Shown piece by piece: positions 36,718-45,829 of a DNA stretch of 64,000 nt. Origin of the DNA: Catenulispora pinistramenti (GTDB lineage: Bacteria > Actinomycetota > Actinomycetes > Streptomycetales > Catenulisporaceae); contig NZ_JAAFYZ010000017.1 of NCBI RefSeq assembly GCF_018274385.1, forward strand, positions 17,798 to 81,797. Direction: 5' to 3'. The notes under the pieces are model-generated. The model was not told where the DNA came from. It was given only the letters and a program-made list of their open reading frames with translations, and searched no databases. The position numbers and the translations under genes were made by a program. Numbering within the stretch: position 1 is the first letter of the stretch; the number at the start of each line of letters is the position of its first letter.

Positions 36718-38307
36718 TCACCAGGACCGCTCCCCCTGACCGTGGAGCAACTCGGCCGGGACCCCGCGTCCGGCGCACATCTCCAGCAGCAGCCCGGTCT
36801 GGCGGACCTGTTCGGAGTCGGCGTCGTAAACGGAACCGGTCAGATGCCGGAGCCAGGGCTCGAAGCCCATCGCGTAGACATAGACCCGGCGCGCCCCGGT
36901 CAGCCGGGCCAGCGTGTCGGCCATCGCGGCGTCGGAGCCGGCCAGCCGCCGCCTGCGGTCGTTCTCGCGGCTCGGGCGGGCGGCGAGCAGCGGACCGTAA
37001 AGCCAGGACATCGGCGCGCCCACGCACTCCAGCCCGATGAACATCGCGTCGACGCCTTCGAGCAGGTCCGGGATCCGGCGGTGGAGTTCGGGTTCGAGGA
37101 CGACCGTGTCGGTGGCGAACAGGAACCGGCGCCCGCCGATCTCCACCAGCGGCACCATCTTCGACCGGATGGCCAGGTCCGCGTGCTCGCCGAGGAACGG
37201 GATCGCAGTGACCGTGCAGGCCGCGCCGATCCGGGCGCTCTGGAGGTCGCCGAGGGCCGTCACGGTCTGGAAGCCCAGCGCCCGCAGCATCGCGTCCAGC
37301 GCGGGATCGAGTACGGTCCCGGCCGAACCGCCCGGCACCACCACCACATCGGCGCGGTGCCGCAGCTGGAGCAGCGTCTCGATCGAGACGTGGTCGGCGT
37401 GGGCATGGCTGAGCACGATCGCGTCTATGTGCCGGGGCAGGTCGACAAGCGTGAGGTGCTGATGGCCGTCGTCCCGGTAGCCGAGGATCGGGTCCAGCAG
37501 GACGCAGTCCTGCGCGGACTCCAGCAGGATCCCGGCATGCCCCAGGTAGCGCATGCGCACACCCGACTCCGGCTTCGGCACCGGTGCCGGCGGTGCATCA
37601 GTGCTATACAACGTGACGAATCGTTCGGCACCCGACCCCGTCAGCCCCAGGCGCTCGGCCAGCGCGGCCGGATCCACCGCCTCCCACCGGGACTGGAACA
37701 GCTCATCGAGTAAGGGCGAGTCGAACGGCAGCGCCACATCGACCCGGTCGTCATCGGTGAGCAGCGGGCTGTTGAAGATGAACGGCTGAGCCGGGTCCGG
37801 CGCGCGCCGCAGCGAGATCCGCTGGAGCTCGCGGCGGTACTGCTCACTGCGATAGAGCAAGGGTTCGAAGAAGCGGTACGACGCTTGCCCGAAGTCGTCG
37901 TAGGTGAGCTCGACCAGTCCCCGCAGGCTCTCCGGCAGGCGCGGATAGAGCGACGGTAACGGTCTGCCGTCGGCCTCGGCCCGCAGCAGGGCCCGCATCT
38001 CGCCGACGTCATCGGCGAAGCGCAGCAGCGGCGCGCACTCCCGCACGGCCTGCTCCTGGAACTCCCGCAGCTTGTCCTCCGGAACCCCCTGGGCATCGAG
38101 GAAGGGCCCTGCGATACGAGAGGGATTCGAGATCGCCTCGTCGTGGAAGGCGGGATCGGCCAGGTAGCTCTCGAGGATCGCGAGCTGCCGGTGCTTCAGG
38201 TTGAAGCCGGCGGTCAGCGGACTGATCAGGTGCGGATAGGCGTACCACCGGTGGACCAGCGGCTGCGGGCTGACGCTGGCGGCCAGGTAGTGTCCGGTGC
38301 CGGTCAT
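36718..38307 (-). CDS. CmlA-like diiron beta-hydroxylase (metallo-beta-lactamase fold)
   Basis: 529 residues, almost the length of CmlA (532), the enzyme that beta-hydroxylates a PCP-bound amino acid in chloramphenicol synthesis. An all-alpha/beta N-terminal domain (1-~245) precedes a metallo-beta-lactamase fold with H301-A-H303-A-D305-H306. E374 (GEHADL) and D400 (FATDT) sit at the spacing of the CmlA iron ligands. A later His ligand could be H488 but is unresolved. GAPMSWLYGPL is shared with this subfamily as I know it. ATG 38307 overlaps the free A-domain gene stop. The substrate is probably an aminoacyl-PCP from a neighbouring A-PCP. Confidence 0.82.
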   Translation of the reverse strand: MTGTGHYLAASVSPQPLVHRWYAYPHLISPLTAGFNLKHRQLAILESYLADPAFHDEAISNPSRIAGPFLDAQGVPEDKLREFQEQAVRECAPLLRFADDVGEMRALLRAEADGRPLPSLYPRLPESLRGLVELTYDDFGQASYRFFEPLLYRSEQYRRELQRISLRRAPDPAQPFIFNSPLLTDDDRVDVALPFDSPLLDELFQSRWEAVDPAALAERLGLTGSGAERFVTLYSTDAPPAPVPKPESGVRMRYLGHAGILLESAQDCVLLDPILGYRDDGHQHLTLVDLPRHIDAIVLSHAHADHVSIETLLQLRHRADVVVVPGGSAGTVLDPALDAMLRALGFQTVTALGDLQSARIGAACTVTAIPFLGEHADLAIRSKMVPLVEIGGRRFLFATDTVVLEPELHRRIPDLLEGVDAMFIGLECVGAPMSWLYGPLLAARPSRENDRRRRLAGSDAAMADTLARLTGARRVYVYAMGFEPWLRHLTGSVYDADSEQVRQTGLLLEMCAGRGVPAELLHGQGERSW

Positions 38308-40130
38308 CGTGCAGCCCGCTGCTCGGCCGCCCGCTGCTCGGCCGCCCGCGAATCGGCGGGTCGCTCATTGGGCGCCCGCGATTCGGTCGCCCGCTCATCG
38401 GGCGCGCGCCGGTCAGCCGGCCGGTGCTCGGTTGCCCGGTCGTCGGCCGGTCGCGGATCGCCGTGCGGGTCTGTCATCTGTTCCACCATCCGATCCAGGG
38501 CTTCGCGGTCGGTCTTGCCGTTCGGCAGCCTCGGCAGCGCCGGCACCGGCACGATCAGCCGGGGGACCGCGGCTCTGGGCAGCCGCCTCATCAGGTCGCG
38601 GCGGACCGCGGCCGGGTCGAACAGGCCGTCGGCGCCGGCGACGAAGCCGATCAGCGCACTGATCTCGCCGGTCTCGCCGGGCCCGCTGACCCGCCGGGCC
38701 ACGCCGACCGCCGCGGTGCCGGCACCGACCGCCGCGCTCAGCAGATGCTCGATCTCGCCCAGTTCGATGCGGGCACCGGCCAGTTTGACCTGTGTGTCGC
38801 GGCGCGAGAGAAAGGACAAGGCGCCGGAGGCGTCGACCGATACCAGGTCCCCGGTGCGATACATACGGACGCCTGCCACCGTGGCGAACGGCGACGGCTC
38901 GACGGCCTCGGCGTACCCCAGGGCCACACCGGGCCCGCTGAGCCAGAGCTCGCCGACCAAGCTGTCCGACTCGCGGCCGGGCTGTTCGTCCTCGACCGGT
39001 TCGACGTGCACTCCGGTGCCGGGGATCGGACGGCCGATCGGCAGCCGCTCGCGCACCGCATCAAGGTTCATACATTCGTGCACGGTCGACCAGACGGTGC
39101 ACTCGGTGGGCCCGTACTCGTTGTAGGCGGTGGCGTGCGGGACGACCTTGGCATGCAGGGCCACCAGCGGTGGTGGGAACACCTCGCCCGCGACGATGAC
39201 TACGCGCAGCGTGTCCAGCCGGGTGCCGTCAGACTCCTGTGATTCCGTCTCAAGCAGCAGCCGGTACAGCGACGGGATGATCGCCATGTGGGTCCCGCCG
39301 TACTGCGAGCAGGCCTGGGCGATCTGCTCGATGTCCATCGGGTTGGCGCTCGGGATCACGATGTGGCCGCCGGCGGCCAGCGGCCAGTAGATGCCGGCGA
39401 CCGAGCTGTCGAAGGAGATCGAGGAACACAGCAGGTACGTCGGCGGCAGCGGCGGGTAGTAGTCGATCCGGGCCTGCGTGGAGTAGCCCAGCGAGCCGCG
39501 GGACACGACCACGCCCTTGGGCCGTCCGCTCGATCCGCTGGTGTAGAGCGTGTAGGCCGGGCTGCCCGGTGCCACCGGCTCCGGGGTGAACCCGGACAGT
39601 TCCTTGGGATCACTCGGGTCCGCCGGTTCTCCGTCCGGCGCGGTCGCGGCCTCCACGACGTGCGCGAAGCCGTCGAGGCCGACGCTCGTCCCGGCGGCCG
39701 ACTCCACGACGACCGCGGCTGCCGCGCTCGCTTGGATCAGGGCCATCCGGCGGCGCACCGGCAACGCGGTGTCGACCGGGATGTACTGGGCACCGGTGGC
39801 CAGGACGCCGAGCATGGCGGGCACCGCCCACCGGTTGAGAGGCAGGTGCAGCACAACGGCGTCGCCGGGCCCGATCCCCGCCGCCCGCAGCCGCCGTGCG
39901 ATCCGAGCGGTGTGCACGGCGAGCAGCCGATAGTCGAGCGTCCCGGTCCAGTCCGTCACCGCCGGCCGGGTCCCGTCTTCGGCGGCTGTGCGCAGCACCG
40001 CGGCGAGCGGGTCCGCGACGTCTGTCGGTCCGGGCGTGACGTGTTCGTAGGAGAAGCGCGGATGGGCAGCCGCCTCATCTTCGGACTCTGTTATCCGAAG
40101 GGCCCCGTCCGGACCCTCGTCGTCGCTCAT
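38304..40130 (-). CDS. Free-standing NRPS adenylation domain without carrier protein
   Basis: 608 residues. A-domain motifs: YTLYTSGSSGRPKG (A3), YNEYGPTE (A5), YRTGDLV (A7), LPNGKTDREAL (A10 Lys). Specificity residues by motif alignment: D-S-A-A-I-A-E-V-W-K; no confident substrate. No PCP follows. Instead, from about residue 555, there is a tail of Arg/Ala/Glu repeats (RATEHRPAD, APDERATES, AAEQRAAEQRAAR). It is translationally coupled to PCP-TE upstream (4-bp overlap) and to the CmlA-like gene downstream. It must load a carrier in trans, most likely PCP-TE or the C-PCP of the plus operon. Confidence 0.92.
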   Translation of the reverse strand: MSDDEGPDGALRITESEDEAAAHPRFSYEHVTPGPTDVADPLAAVLRTAAEDGTRPAVTDWTGTLDYRLLAVHTARIARRLRAAGIGPGDAVVLHLPLNRWAVPAMLGVLATGAQYIPVDTALPVRRRMALIQASAAAAVVVESAAGTSVGLDGFAHVVEAATAPDGEPADPSDPKELSGFTPEPVAPGSPAYTLYTSGSSGRPKGVVVSRGSLGYSTQARIDYYPPLPPTYLLCSSISFDSSVAGIYWPLAAGGHIVIPSANPMDIEQIAQACSQYGGTHMAIIPSLYRLLLETESQESDGTRLDTLRVVIVAGEVFPPPLVALHAKVVPHATAYNEYGPTECTVWSTVHECMNLDAVRERLPIGRPIPGTGVHVEPVEDEQPGRESDSLVGELWLSGPGVALGYAEAVEPSPFATVAGVRMYRTGDLVSVDASGALSFLSRRDTQVKLAGARIELGEIEHLLSAAVGAGTAAVGVARRVSGPGETGEISALIGFVAGADGLFDPAAVRRDLMRRLPRAAVPRLIVPVPALPRLPNGKTDREALDRMVEQMTDPHGDPRPADDRATEHRPADRRAPDERATESRAPNERPADSRAAEQRAAEQRAAR

Positions 40131-41257
40131 CGTCCGGCGTCCGGCAGCCAGTCGCCGACGACGGCGGCGACGTGCGCGACCGCCGGCTCCCGCAGCATGG
40201 AGTAGTGGTCACCGTCGACGAAGCGTACGGTCGCGGGCCGCTCGGACAGCTCGGACCAGCAGGCGGCGGCCTGGGCCCGTACCTGATCCTCCGGGCCCCC
40301 TGCGTAGATGAGCGCCAGTTGTTCCACCGGATCAACGGGCTTGTAGCGTCCCAGGGCTCGAACATGCGCGCGATACATGGCGAAGCGCTCCCGGAAGTAG
40401 CCCAGGTCGGATTCCATCGGGATCAGTCCCCGGACTGCCGCCTCCTGGAGCACCCGCTCCAGCCCCGCTGAGTAGGGCAGTTCGGCCGCCAAGGCTTCCG
40501 AGTCCGTCGAGTCCGTCGAGTCCGCCGGGTCCGCGCGGTGGATCCGGATCAGCTCGTCGGTGTACATCGCCACGATCTCCGCCTCGGTGTAGTCCGGCAG
40601 CTGGTCGCCGAGGAAGCTGTCCAGCAGCGCGAGCAGTTCCACCTTCTCCCCGGCCGCCTGGAGCCGACTCGCGACCTCGAACGCCGTCGCGCCGCCCATG
40701 GACCAGCCGATCAACGCGTACGGACCGTGGGGCACCAGCCGCTGGATCTGCCGCACGTGGTGCTCGGCCAGGGTCTCCACCGCCTGCTCATCCTCGCCGG
40801 GCCGCAGCGGCGGGGCTTGCAGCCCGACGCAGCGGCGGTCGGCCCGCAGGGCTCGGGCCAGCGGGAAAAGCGGGGTGACGTCCCCACCCGCACCCGAGAT
40901 GAAGAAGACGGAAGGCGTGCCCTCGGCCTCGCGCAGCAACACGCTGTCGGACAGGTCCGGCGTGGCCTCGGCCCGGTGCAGCAGGGTCCGTACATAGGCG
41001 ACGTCGACCGGCTGATCCTCCTCGACCGTCTGCTCGAACAGCCAGGCCAGCGGGATCGTCACGCCGAGGGTCTTCTTGATCCGGGCGAGCAGCTGCACGG
41101 CCAGCAACGAGTGTCCGCCCAGATCGAAGAAGCACTCGTCGATCCCGATCGGCGCCGTCTGGAGCAGTTCCTCGTACAGGCGCAACAGCTCGACCTCGAT
41201 GCGGTCGCGCGGGGCGGCGGTCGGCCGCTGCCGATGATCGGACGCGGACGCGGTCAT
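40127..41257 (-). CDS. NRPS carrier-thioesterase didomain (PCP-TE), release module
   Basis: 376 residues. PCP: FFDLGGHSLLAVQ with pantetheinylated Ser50. Type I TE: Ser186 in GWSMGGATAF, and a C-terminal GDHYSML supplying His. A DSTDSTDSE stretch in the lid region comes from a short tandem DNA repeat. As the only type I TE, it probably releases or cyclises the finished peptide. It contains no condensation or adenylation domain, so a partner must deliver the peptide and load Ser50. Confidence 0.93.
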   Translation of the reverse strand: MTASASDHRQRPTAAPRDRIEVELLRLYEELLQTAPIGIDECFFDLGGHSLLAVQLLARIKKTLGVTIPLAWLFEQTVEEDQPVDVAYVRTLLHRAEATPDLSDSVLLREAEGTPSVFFISGAGGDVTPLFPLARALRADRRCVGLQAPPLRPGEDEQAVETLAEHHVRQIQRLVPHGPYALIGWSMGGATAFEVASRLQAAGEKVELLALLDSFLGDQLPDYTEAEIVAMYTDELIRIHRADPADSTDSTDSEALAAELPYSAGLERVLQEAAVRGLIPMESDLGYFRERFAMYRAHVRALGRYKPVDPVEQLALIYAGGPEDQVRAQAAACWSELSERPATVRFVDGDHYSMLREPAVAHVAAVVGDWLPDAGR

Positions 41258-41275
41258 GCGCGGTGCTCCTTCCGT

Positions 41276-43141
41276 TCAGCCTTCGACGTGGATGGCCTTG
41301 CCGAGGCGTTCGGCGGCGAGTAGATAGAGGTCGGCTACTTCCTTCCCGGTGATCTTCGAATACTGATGCGCCGTCTCGAAGGCCTGGTGCCGGATCAGCC
41401 TGCTGCGGTAGTCCGGCATCGGCCCGCCGGACTTCAGCATCCGCAGCCACTGCCGGGTCCCCGGATACGGGCTGTTGATGTTGAGTGAGACGCAGCCTTC
41501 CGGTATGCAGCCGTCCTTGTGCAGTTCGGCGACCAGATCCATGGTCTGGACCCGCTCCTCCCAGGTCTCGCCGAGGCCGAACTGGAGCGAGGTGCCGATC
41601 CGGACGCCCGCCTCGCGGCACCAGTGCGCGACCTGGCGGAGCCGGTCGGCCCAGTCGGTCGCCCCGGTCAGCACGCGCAGCTGCTGTACCTTCTGGACGC
41701 TCGTCTCCTGCGGCGCGGCGGATTCGAGCCCGAAATAGATGTAGCTGCAACCGTTGGCGGCCATCCGGTGCAGCATGGTCTCGTCGATGTCGTTGATCGT
41801 GGTCTGACAGCCCCACTCGATGCCGGTGTCCGGATCGCGCTTCTCCAACAGGTCCAGGAACCCGGTCAGCCAGCGGGGGTTCTGCGTGAAGGTGCTGTCG
41901 TCGAAGAACACCGCCTCGAACCCCTGCTCCTGGCGCAGCTCGATCTCCTTGACGACGTGCTCCGGGCTCCGCTGGCGAATCTTGGGCTGGCCGTAGAGGA
42001 AGGCGTCCGCCGACTCGTGGCAGAACTCGCAGGCGTACTTGCAGCCCAGGCAGGCGAGGATCTGCGCGGTGTTCCGGTTGCCGAAGACGGAGAACCGGTT
42101 CTCGTGGCTCAGCCGCGTGACGTCGATGAACGGCAGGGTGTCGCCGTCGATGGGCAGACCGCTGAACGGGAACCCCTCGACGCGGCCGGTTTCCGGATCG
42201 AACAGATGCAGGTCGCCGGTGCCCTGCAGGGCGGCGAACCGGTCCCGGCTGGCGAGCAGCCGGGCCTTGAGTGCGGTGGCGCCCGCGGGTTGGCACTCCG
42301 AGACGATCTTGAGGACTTCCAGGAGCGCGTACTGCCCGTCGCCGGCGATCACGAGATCGACGCAGGCCCGGTCGGTGTCCGCGGCCAGGGTCTGAAGGGC
42401 GGCCAGCCGGTCCTCCTCCTCGGTGGTGAGCCCGAACAAGCCGAGGCCGTTGGCCCGTCTGCCGACCATCGCCCGCACCCGGTCCGAGGCCCGGTGGTAG
42501 ATCTGCGGATTCACCGCGTCCTCGTGTTGGCCGCCGAGGATGACCAGGGCCTGCGGCAGCACGGCCTTCACCAGCCGCGCGATGCGCAGCGCGTAGAAGT
42601 GGCCCTCTGATAGGTTGCTGATACCGACGACCACCGGACGTCGCTCCGTCAGGCAGCGGATCACGTCGGCCTCGAAGTCCGGGTTGTAGCTGGGCGGGTT
42701 CATGGTGGCCACGACGTCCGGGACCCGGGGGCCGGGGAACTCGTCGATCCGGAGCATCCGGTCCAGTACCGCGGTGGCGTGTAGGAGCGGAGTCGGGAGC
42801 CCCGGGAATGAGCCGGTCGCACCGTCCTCGATGTGCGGGGCGCTGATGAACAGCACCGGGAAGTACTTCAAGCGGTGGCGCGTGGCGAGCACGTCCGCGC
42901 TGTCGGCCGCGGGGCGGTCCGCCGCCGGCCATTCGGACAGCCAGGCCTGGAGCTCCTGTTCGACCGCCCATTCGCGCCGCAGCGCCGCCTCGGACACGAC
43001 CCGCGGGTCCTGTCCGTCGCCGGGGATGAAGCGCCAGTCCCGTTCGTGCTGGTAGAGCACGCTTTCCACGTGTTCCTCGCGTTCCAGTTGGGCCTTGCGC
43101 GCGAACGCGGCCGGGATCGCGGTGGGCTGGCTGTTCACCAT
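41276..43141 (-). CDS. Radical SAM enzyme with apparent N-terminal B12-binding-like region (first of two)
   Basis: 621 residues. The [4Fe-4S] motif is C367-KYA-C371-EF-C374. An N-terminal part (about 140-270) resembles the B12-binding Rossmann fold (VVGISNLSEGHFYALRIARL, VILGGQHED, LVIAGDGQYALLEVL). The typical DxHxxG Cobalamin motif is not obvious, so cobalamin binding is uncertain. The SPASM/auxiliary cluster is not seen. The class commonly methylates or rearranges unactivated carbons. The start overlaps the GxCxG hydrolase stop (7 bp). The natural substrate could be an amino-acid or peptide precursor of the cluster. Confidence 0.82.
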   Translation of the reverse strand: MVNSQPTAIPAAFARKAQLEREEHVESVLYQHERDWRFIPGDGQDPRVVSEAALRREWAVEQELQAWLSEWPAADRPAADSADVLATRHRLKYFPVLFISAPHIEDGATGSFPGLPTPLLHATAVLDRMLRIDEFPGPRVPDVVATMNPPSYNPDFEADVIRCLTERRPVVVGISNLSEGHFYALRIARLVKAVLPQALVILGGQHEDAVNPQIYHRASDRVRAMVGRRANGLGLFGLTTEEEDRLAALQTLAADTDRACVDLVIAGDGQYALLEVLKIVSECQPAGATALKARLLASRDRFAALQGTGDLHLFDPETGRVEGFPFSGLPIDGDTLPFIDVTRLSHENRFSVFGNRNTAQILACLGCKYACEFCHESADAFLYGQPKIRQRSPEHVVKEIELRQEQGFEAVFFDDSTFTQNPRWLTGFLDLLEKRDPDTGIEWGCQTTINDIDETMLHRMAANGCSYIYFGLESAAPQETSVQKVQQLRVLTGATDWADRLRQVAHWCREAGVRIGTSLQFGLGETWEERVQTMDLVAELHKDGCIPEGCVSLNINSPYPGTRQWLRMLKSGGPMPDYRSRLIRHQAFETAHQYSKITGKEVADLYLLAAERLGKAIHVEG

Positions 43142-43992
43142 GGCCGCCCTCCGATGATCTCGGACACCCGGGCCGCGGCGTCGGCCAGCAGCCGCCCCGC
43201 TTCCGAAGGGAGCCGGACGACGTGACCCGCACCGTGTGGCGGACCGGTGTCATGGTGCGAAGACAGGATGACCGTGGCTTCGGCGAACTCCGCAGCCGCC
43301 GACGCTCGGGAGCAGGCGACCAGATAAGCGAGGTAGTTCGCGAATCGATCGGCTAACTGCTGCTCTAAGGCTGTGGAGACCCGCAACCGCGAGCATGCCC
43401 CGTGGATGATTGTTCGAAAGGCCTCTTCCAGGCGTACCGCCGGGGGCACGAGATCATCCCCGGTCGCCGTGGCGGCGTCGGCGGTCAGCGTGCCGACTGC
43501 GTGCTGCTGTTGTTGCTCGTCGTCGGTGATCTGCCCGGCGAAGGACTCCAACGCCTTGCCGAACTCCCGCGCCAGCACGTTGCCGTCGACCGGTGCCGGG
43601 TCGAAGACGATCACCTGCGGCTGGCCGAGGCCGGCCCGCCGGATCCCGGCGGCCAGCGTCACGGCCAGCGGTGCTCCGGCACAGACCCCCAGCACGGCCA
43701 CGATGCGGTCCGGGCTTCCAACGAGCTCTTCGAGCCACGGCCGCGTATAGATCTCAGGGTCGCAGTCTTTGAGGTAGTCGCCGGTCGCGGGCGGCGGGAC
43801 GCTTTCCCAGACTCGATGCCCGTCCAGGGCCGAGGCCAGATCCGAGAGCGACGCCTCGCCGTGCCCGGCCTCGAAATCGATCCCCAGGACGAGGTCGGAT
43901 CCCGAGGCGGTCAACCGCCGCCAGTGTCGCGCGTCTGCCGTCGTGGGAGTCGTGGGAGTCGCGGGAGCCGTGGGAGTCATGGGATCAGACAT
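43135..43992 (-). CDS. Thioesterase-like alpha/beta hydrolase with Cys at the nucleophile position (GxCxG)
   Basis: 285 residues from ATG 43992, which overlaps the upstream radical SAM stop by 8 bases; the longer ORF is not supported. An N-terminal Pro/Thr/Ala tail precedes VLGIDFEAGHG and a hydrolase-like core with GVCAGAPLAVTLAAGI: the nucleophile elbow carries C104 instead of Ser. QVIVFDPAPVDGN follows. The region resembles NRPS thioesterases, and Cys-nucleophile TEs are known. It is sandwiched between two radical SAM genes in one coupled operon. Confidence 0.65.
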   Translation of the reverse strand: MSDPMTPTAPATPTTPTTADARHWRRLTASGSDLVLGIDFEAGHGEASLSDLASALDGHRVWESVPPPATGDYLKDCDPEIYTRPWLEELVGSPDRIVAVLGVCAGAPLAVTLAAGIRRAGLGQPQVIVFDPAPVDGNVLAREFGKALESFAGQITDDEQQQQHAVGTLTADAATATGDDLVPPAVRLEEAFRTIIHGACSRLRVSTALEQQLADRFANYLAYLVACSRASAAAEFAEATVILSSHHDTGPPHGAGHVVRLPSEAGRLLADAAARVSEIIGGRPW

Positions 43993-45460
43993 GGGCGTCC
44001 GCCCAGAAGGACCCGTAGCGTTCGTCGGCCCCGACGCCGACCAGCGAACCGAAATACGGGCGCTTGCCCATCGCCTCGGCCAGCATGCCGAGTCCGTCGA
44101 GGAAGACCTCGTACACCTGGTCCGGGGAGGCCAGCGCGGTGCGGTACACCGGCGGAAGCTCCTCATGGTAGAGCGCGAAGTCCTCGTGCAGGAGCTCCAT
44201 GCCGAAGCGCTCCGGATGCTGGAACATCGCGCTGCCGGGGTACGGCACGAGCCCGAACAGGTACGAGGCCTGGAGCAGATCGCGATCGATGAGATCGCAG
44301 ATCCATTCGATGGACCCGCGCATCTGGTCCGGGGTCTGGTCGGGGAAGCCGTTGACGGCGAACGCGCAGGCGGCCAGTCCCGCGTCCCGCACCCGCAGTA
44401 GCGTCTCCTCGACGCTGCCCAGCTTCATGTGGTGCTTGTGCACGTTCTGGCTGTCCTGCGCGCCGGTCTCCAGCCCGATCTCCACCCACCGGCAGCCGCT
44501 GTCGTGCAGCTTCTTCAGGACCCGGTCGTCTCCCAGACAGTTGAGACGGGTCTGGCAGTCGTAGGCGATACCGCCCTCGTCTTCCAAGGCTGTGAGCAGT
44601 TCGAGGGTCCGCTCCGGATGGAGCGTGAAGGTCTCGTCTCCCCAGTAAATGTTGTGGTGTTCTCCATAGCGCTCGCGATAGGCCCGGATCTCATTTATCA
44701 CCCGGTCGATGGAGAAGTATTCGGGTTTCTGGCCGATGGTCTGAATGGTGCAGAACGTGCATTTATACGGACATCCGAGGGCATAGACCTGACGCAGATA
44801 ACGGATGTCCTGACCGGCATCGGGCGGAAACAGGTCGACCTTCGGCGGTGGGATATCCGCTGCCGACAGGTCCGGATACCGCAAGCCGCTGCGCGCGATC
44901 CTGCCGTCCGGCAGCCGGTGCACGAGATTGCCGACGCCGTCCACGCCGCGTCCCTGCGCGAGGGCGTCGATCAGGGCCGGCAGCGCGGTCTCGCCGCGCT
45001 CCACGACCACGAAATCAACACTGGGGTGCCGGGCGACCCGGTCGGCGAGCGGGGTGGCCACCACTCCGCCGAAGATCACCTTGGCCTGCGGCCGGAGCTG
45101 CTTGACCGCGTCAGCTATCTGATAGGCGAAGTGGAGGTTGACCGTCATCGGGGAGAAGAGATAGGCGTCGGCGGGGTGGGCGCCGACCATGGCCCGGACC
45201 ACCGCCTCGTCCAGTTTGCCGCCGCTGTCGACGGCACCCGGCGCGGTGTAGAGATCGACGACGTCCAGATCGGTGTGGCCGTGCCAGACCAGCACCCCTC
45301 CCAGCCAGTGCATCCAGTGCGGCAACTCCCACATGGCGTGCCGCATGTGCCGCAGGCCGGGGTGCGTCGAGTGGTACTGGATGTCGAAGTTCCGCCAGAA
45401 CTGCCGGCGCTGCGGCACCGGCACGGTCGACATCGGCGTGTGGACGAAGGCGATACGCAT
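43985..45460 (-). CDS. B12-binding-type radical SAM enzyme (second of two, first gene of operon)
   Basis: 491 residues. ATG 45460 follows GAGGAG and is preferred over the in-frame start 24 bases upstream. The N-terminal ~200 residues have the Rossmann-like layout of B12-binding radical SAM proteins (VIFGGVVATPLADRVARHPSVDFVVVERGETAL); a DxHxxG is not evident. The radical SAM core has C230-PYK-C234-TF-C237. The C-terminus shows the GxxxG-rich barrel end (GLETGAQDSQNVHKHH, INGFPDQTPDQM-like). It is the leading gene of the minus operon; a methyl transfer or carbon rearrangement on the NRPS precursor is the usual role. Confidence 0.85.
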   Translation of the reverse strand: MRIAFVHTPMSTVPVPQRRQFWRNFDIQYHSTHPGLRHMRHAMWELPHWMHWLGGVLVWHGHTDLDVVDLYTAPGAVDSGGKLDEAVVRAMVGAHPADAYLFSPMTVNLHFAYQIADAVKQLRPQAKVIFGGVVATPLADRVARHPSVDFVVVERGETALPALIDALAQGRGVDGVGNLVHRLPDGRIARSGLRYPDLSAADIPPPKVDLFPPDAGQDIRYLRQVYALGCPYKCTFCTIQTIGQKPEYFSIDRVINEIRAYRERYGEHHNIYWGDETFTLHPERTLELLTALEDEGGIAYDCQTRLNCLGDDRVLKKLHDSGCRWVEIGLETGAQDSQNVHKHHMKLGSVEETLLRVRDAGLAACAFAVNGFPDQTPDQMRGSIEWICDLIDRDLLQASYLFGLVPYPGSAMFQHPERFGMELLHEDFALYHEELPPVYRTALASPDQVYEVFLDGLGMLAEAMGKRPYFGSLVGVGADERYGSFWADAHV

Positions 45461-45829
45461 TCTGGCTCCTCGGGCGTCCCGCATCAGGTGTTCGACGCGT
45501 CAGGCCGCGCTGCGGGACCCCGGCGCGGGCGGATGTGGGCCGGCACCGGTGCTCCCGGCCGCCGACGTTTCCCAGAGCACGTGTTCGGTAGGGGTCGGGT
45601 GAGTAGGTGGTTGACATCGGGCGGATGGAGGACCGCCTGCCCGACCGGCTCCGGCTCGGTCCGGATCGCGCCGCCGCGGCTTGCGGGCGGCCCGCGTCGG
45701 CCCGTAAGGGCCCTGACGGCAGCGAGCGTCGAACATATCGAGTATCAGTCCACGAATAAACTTCGCGCAAGGCCTTGACGGATCCGAACCCCTCGGTTTG
45801 AATCCTCACCATTGGCTACGGGGAGGACT
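45461..45829. promoter_or_regulatory. Divergent promoter region of the two NRPS operons
   Basis: The 369 bases between the leading radical SAM gene and the exporter hold no gene. On the plus strand a sigma70-like promoter, TTGACG (45775-45780) and TTGAAT (45798-45803) separated by 17 bp, lies 26 bases before ATG 45830. The stretch around 45735-45765 is AT-richer than its surroundings. I see no strong palindrome that I would call an operator and no clear minus-strand promoter. Confidence 0.45.
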
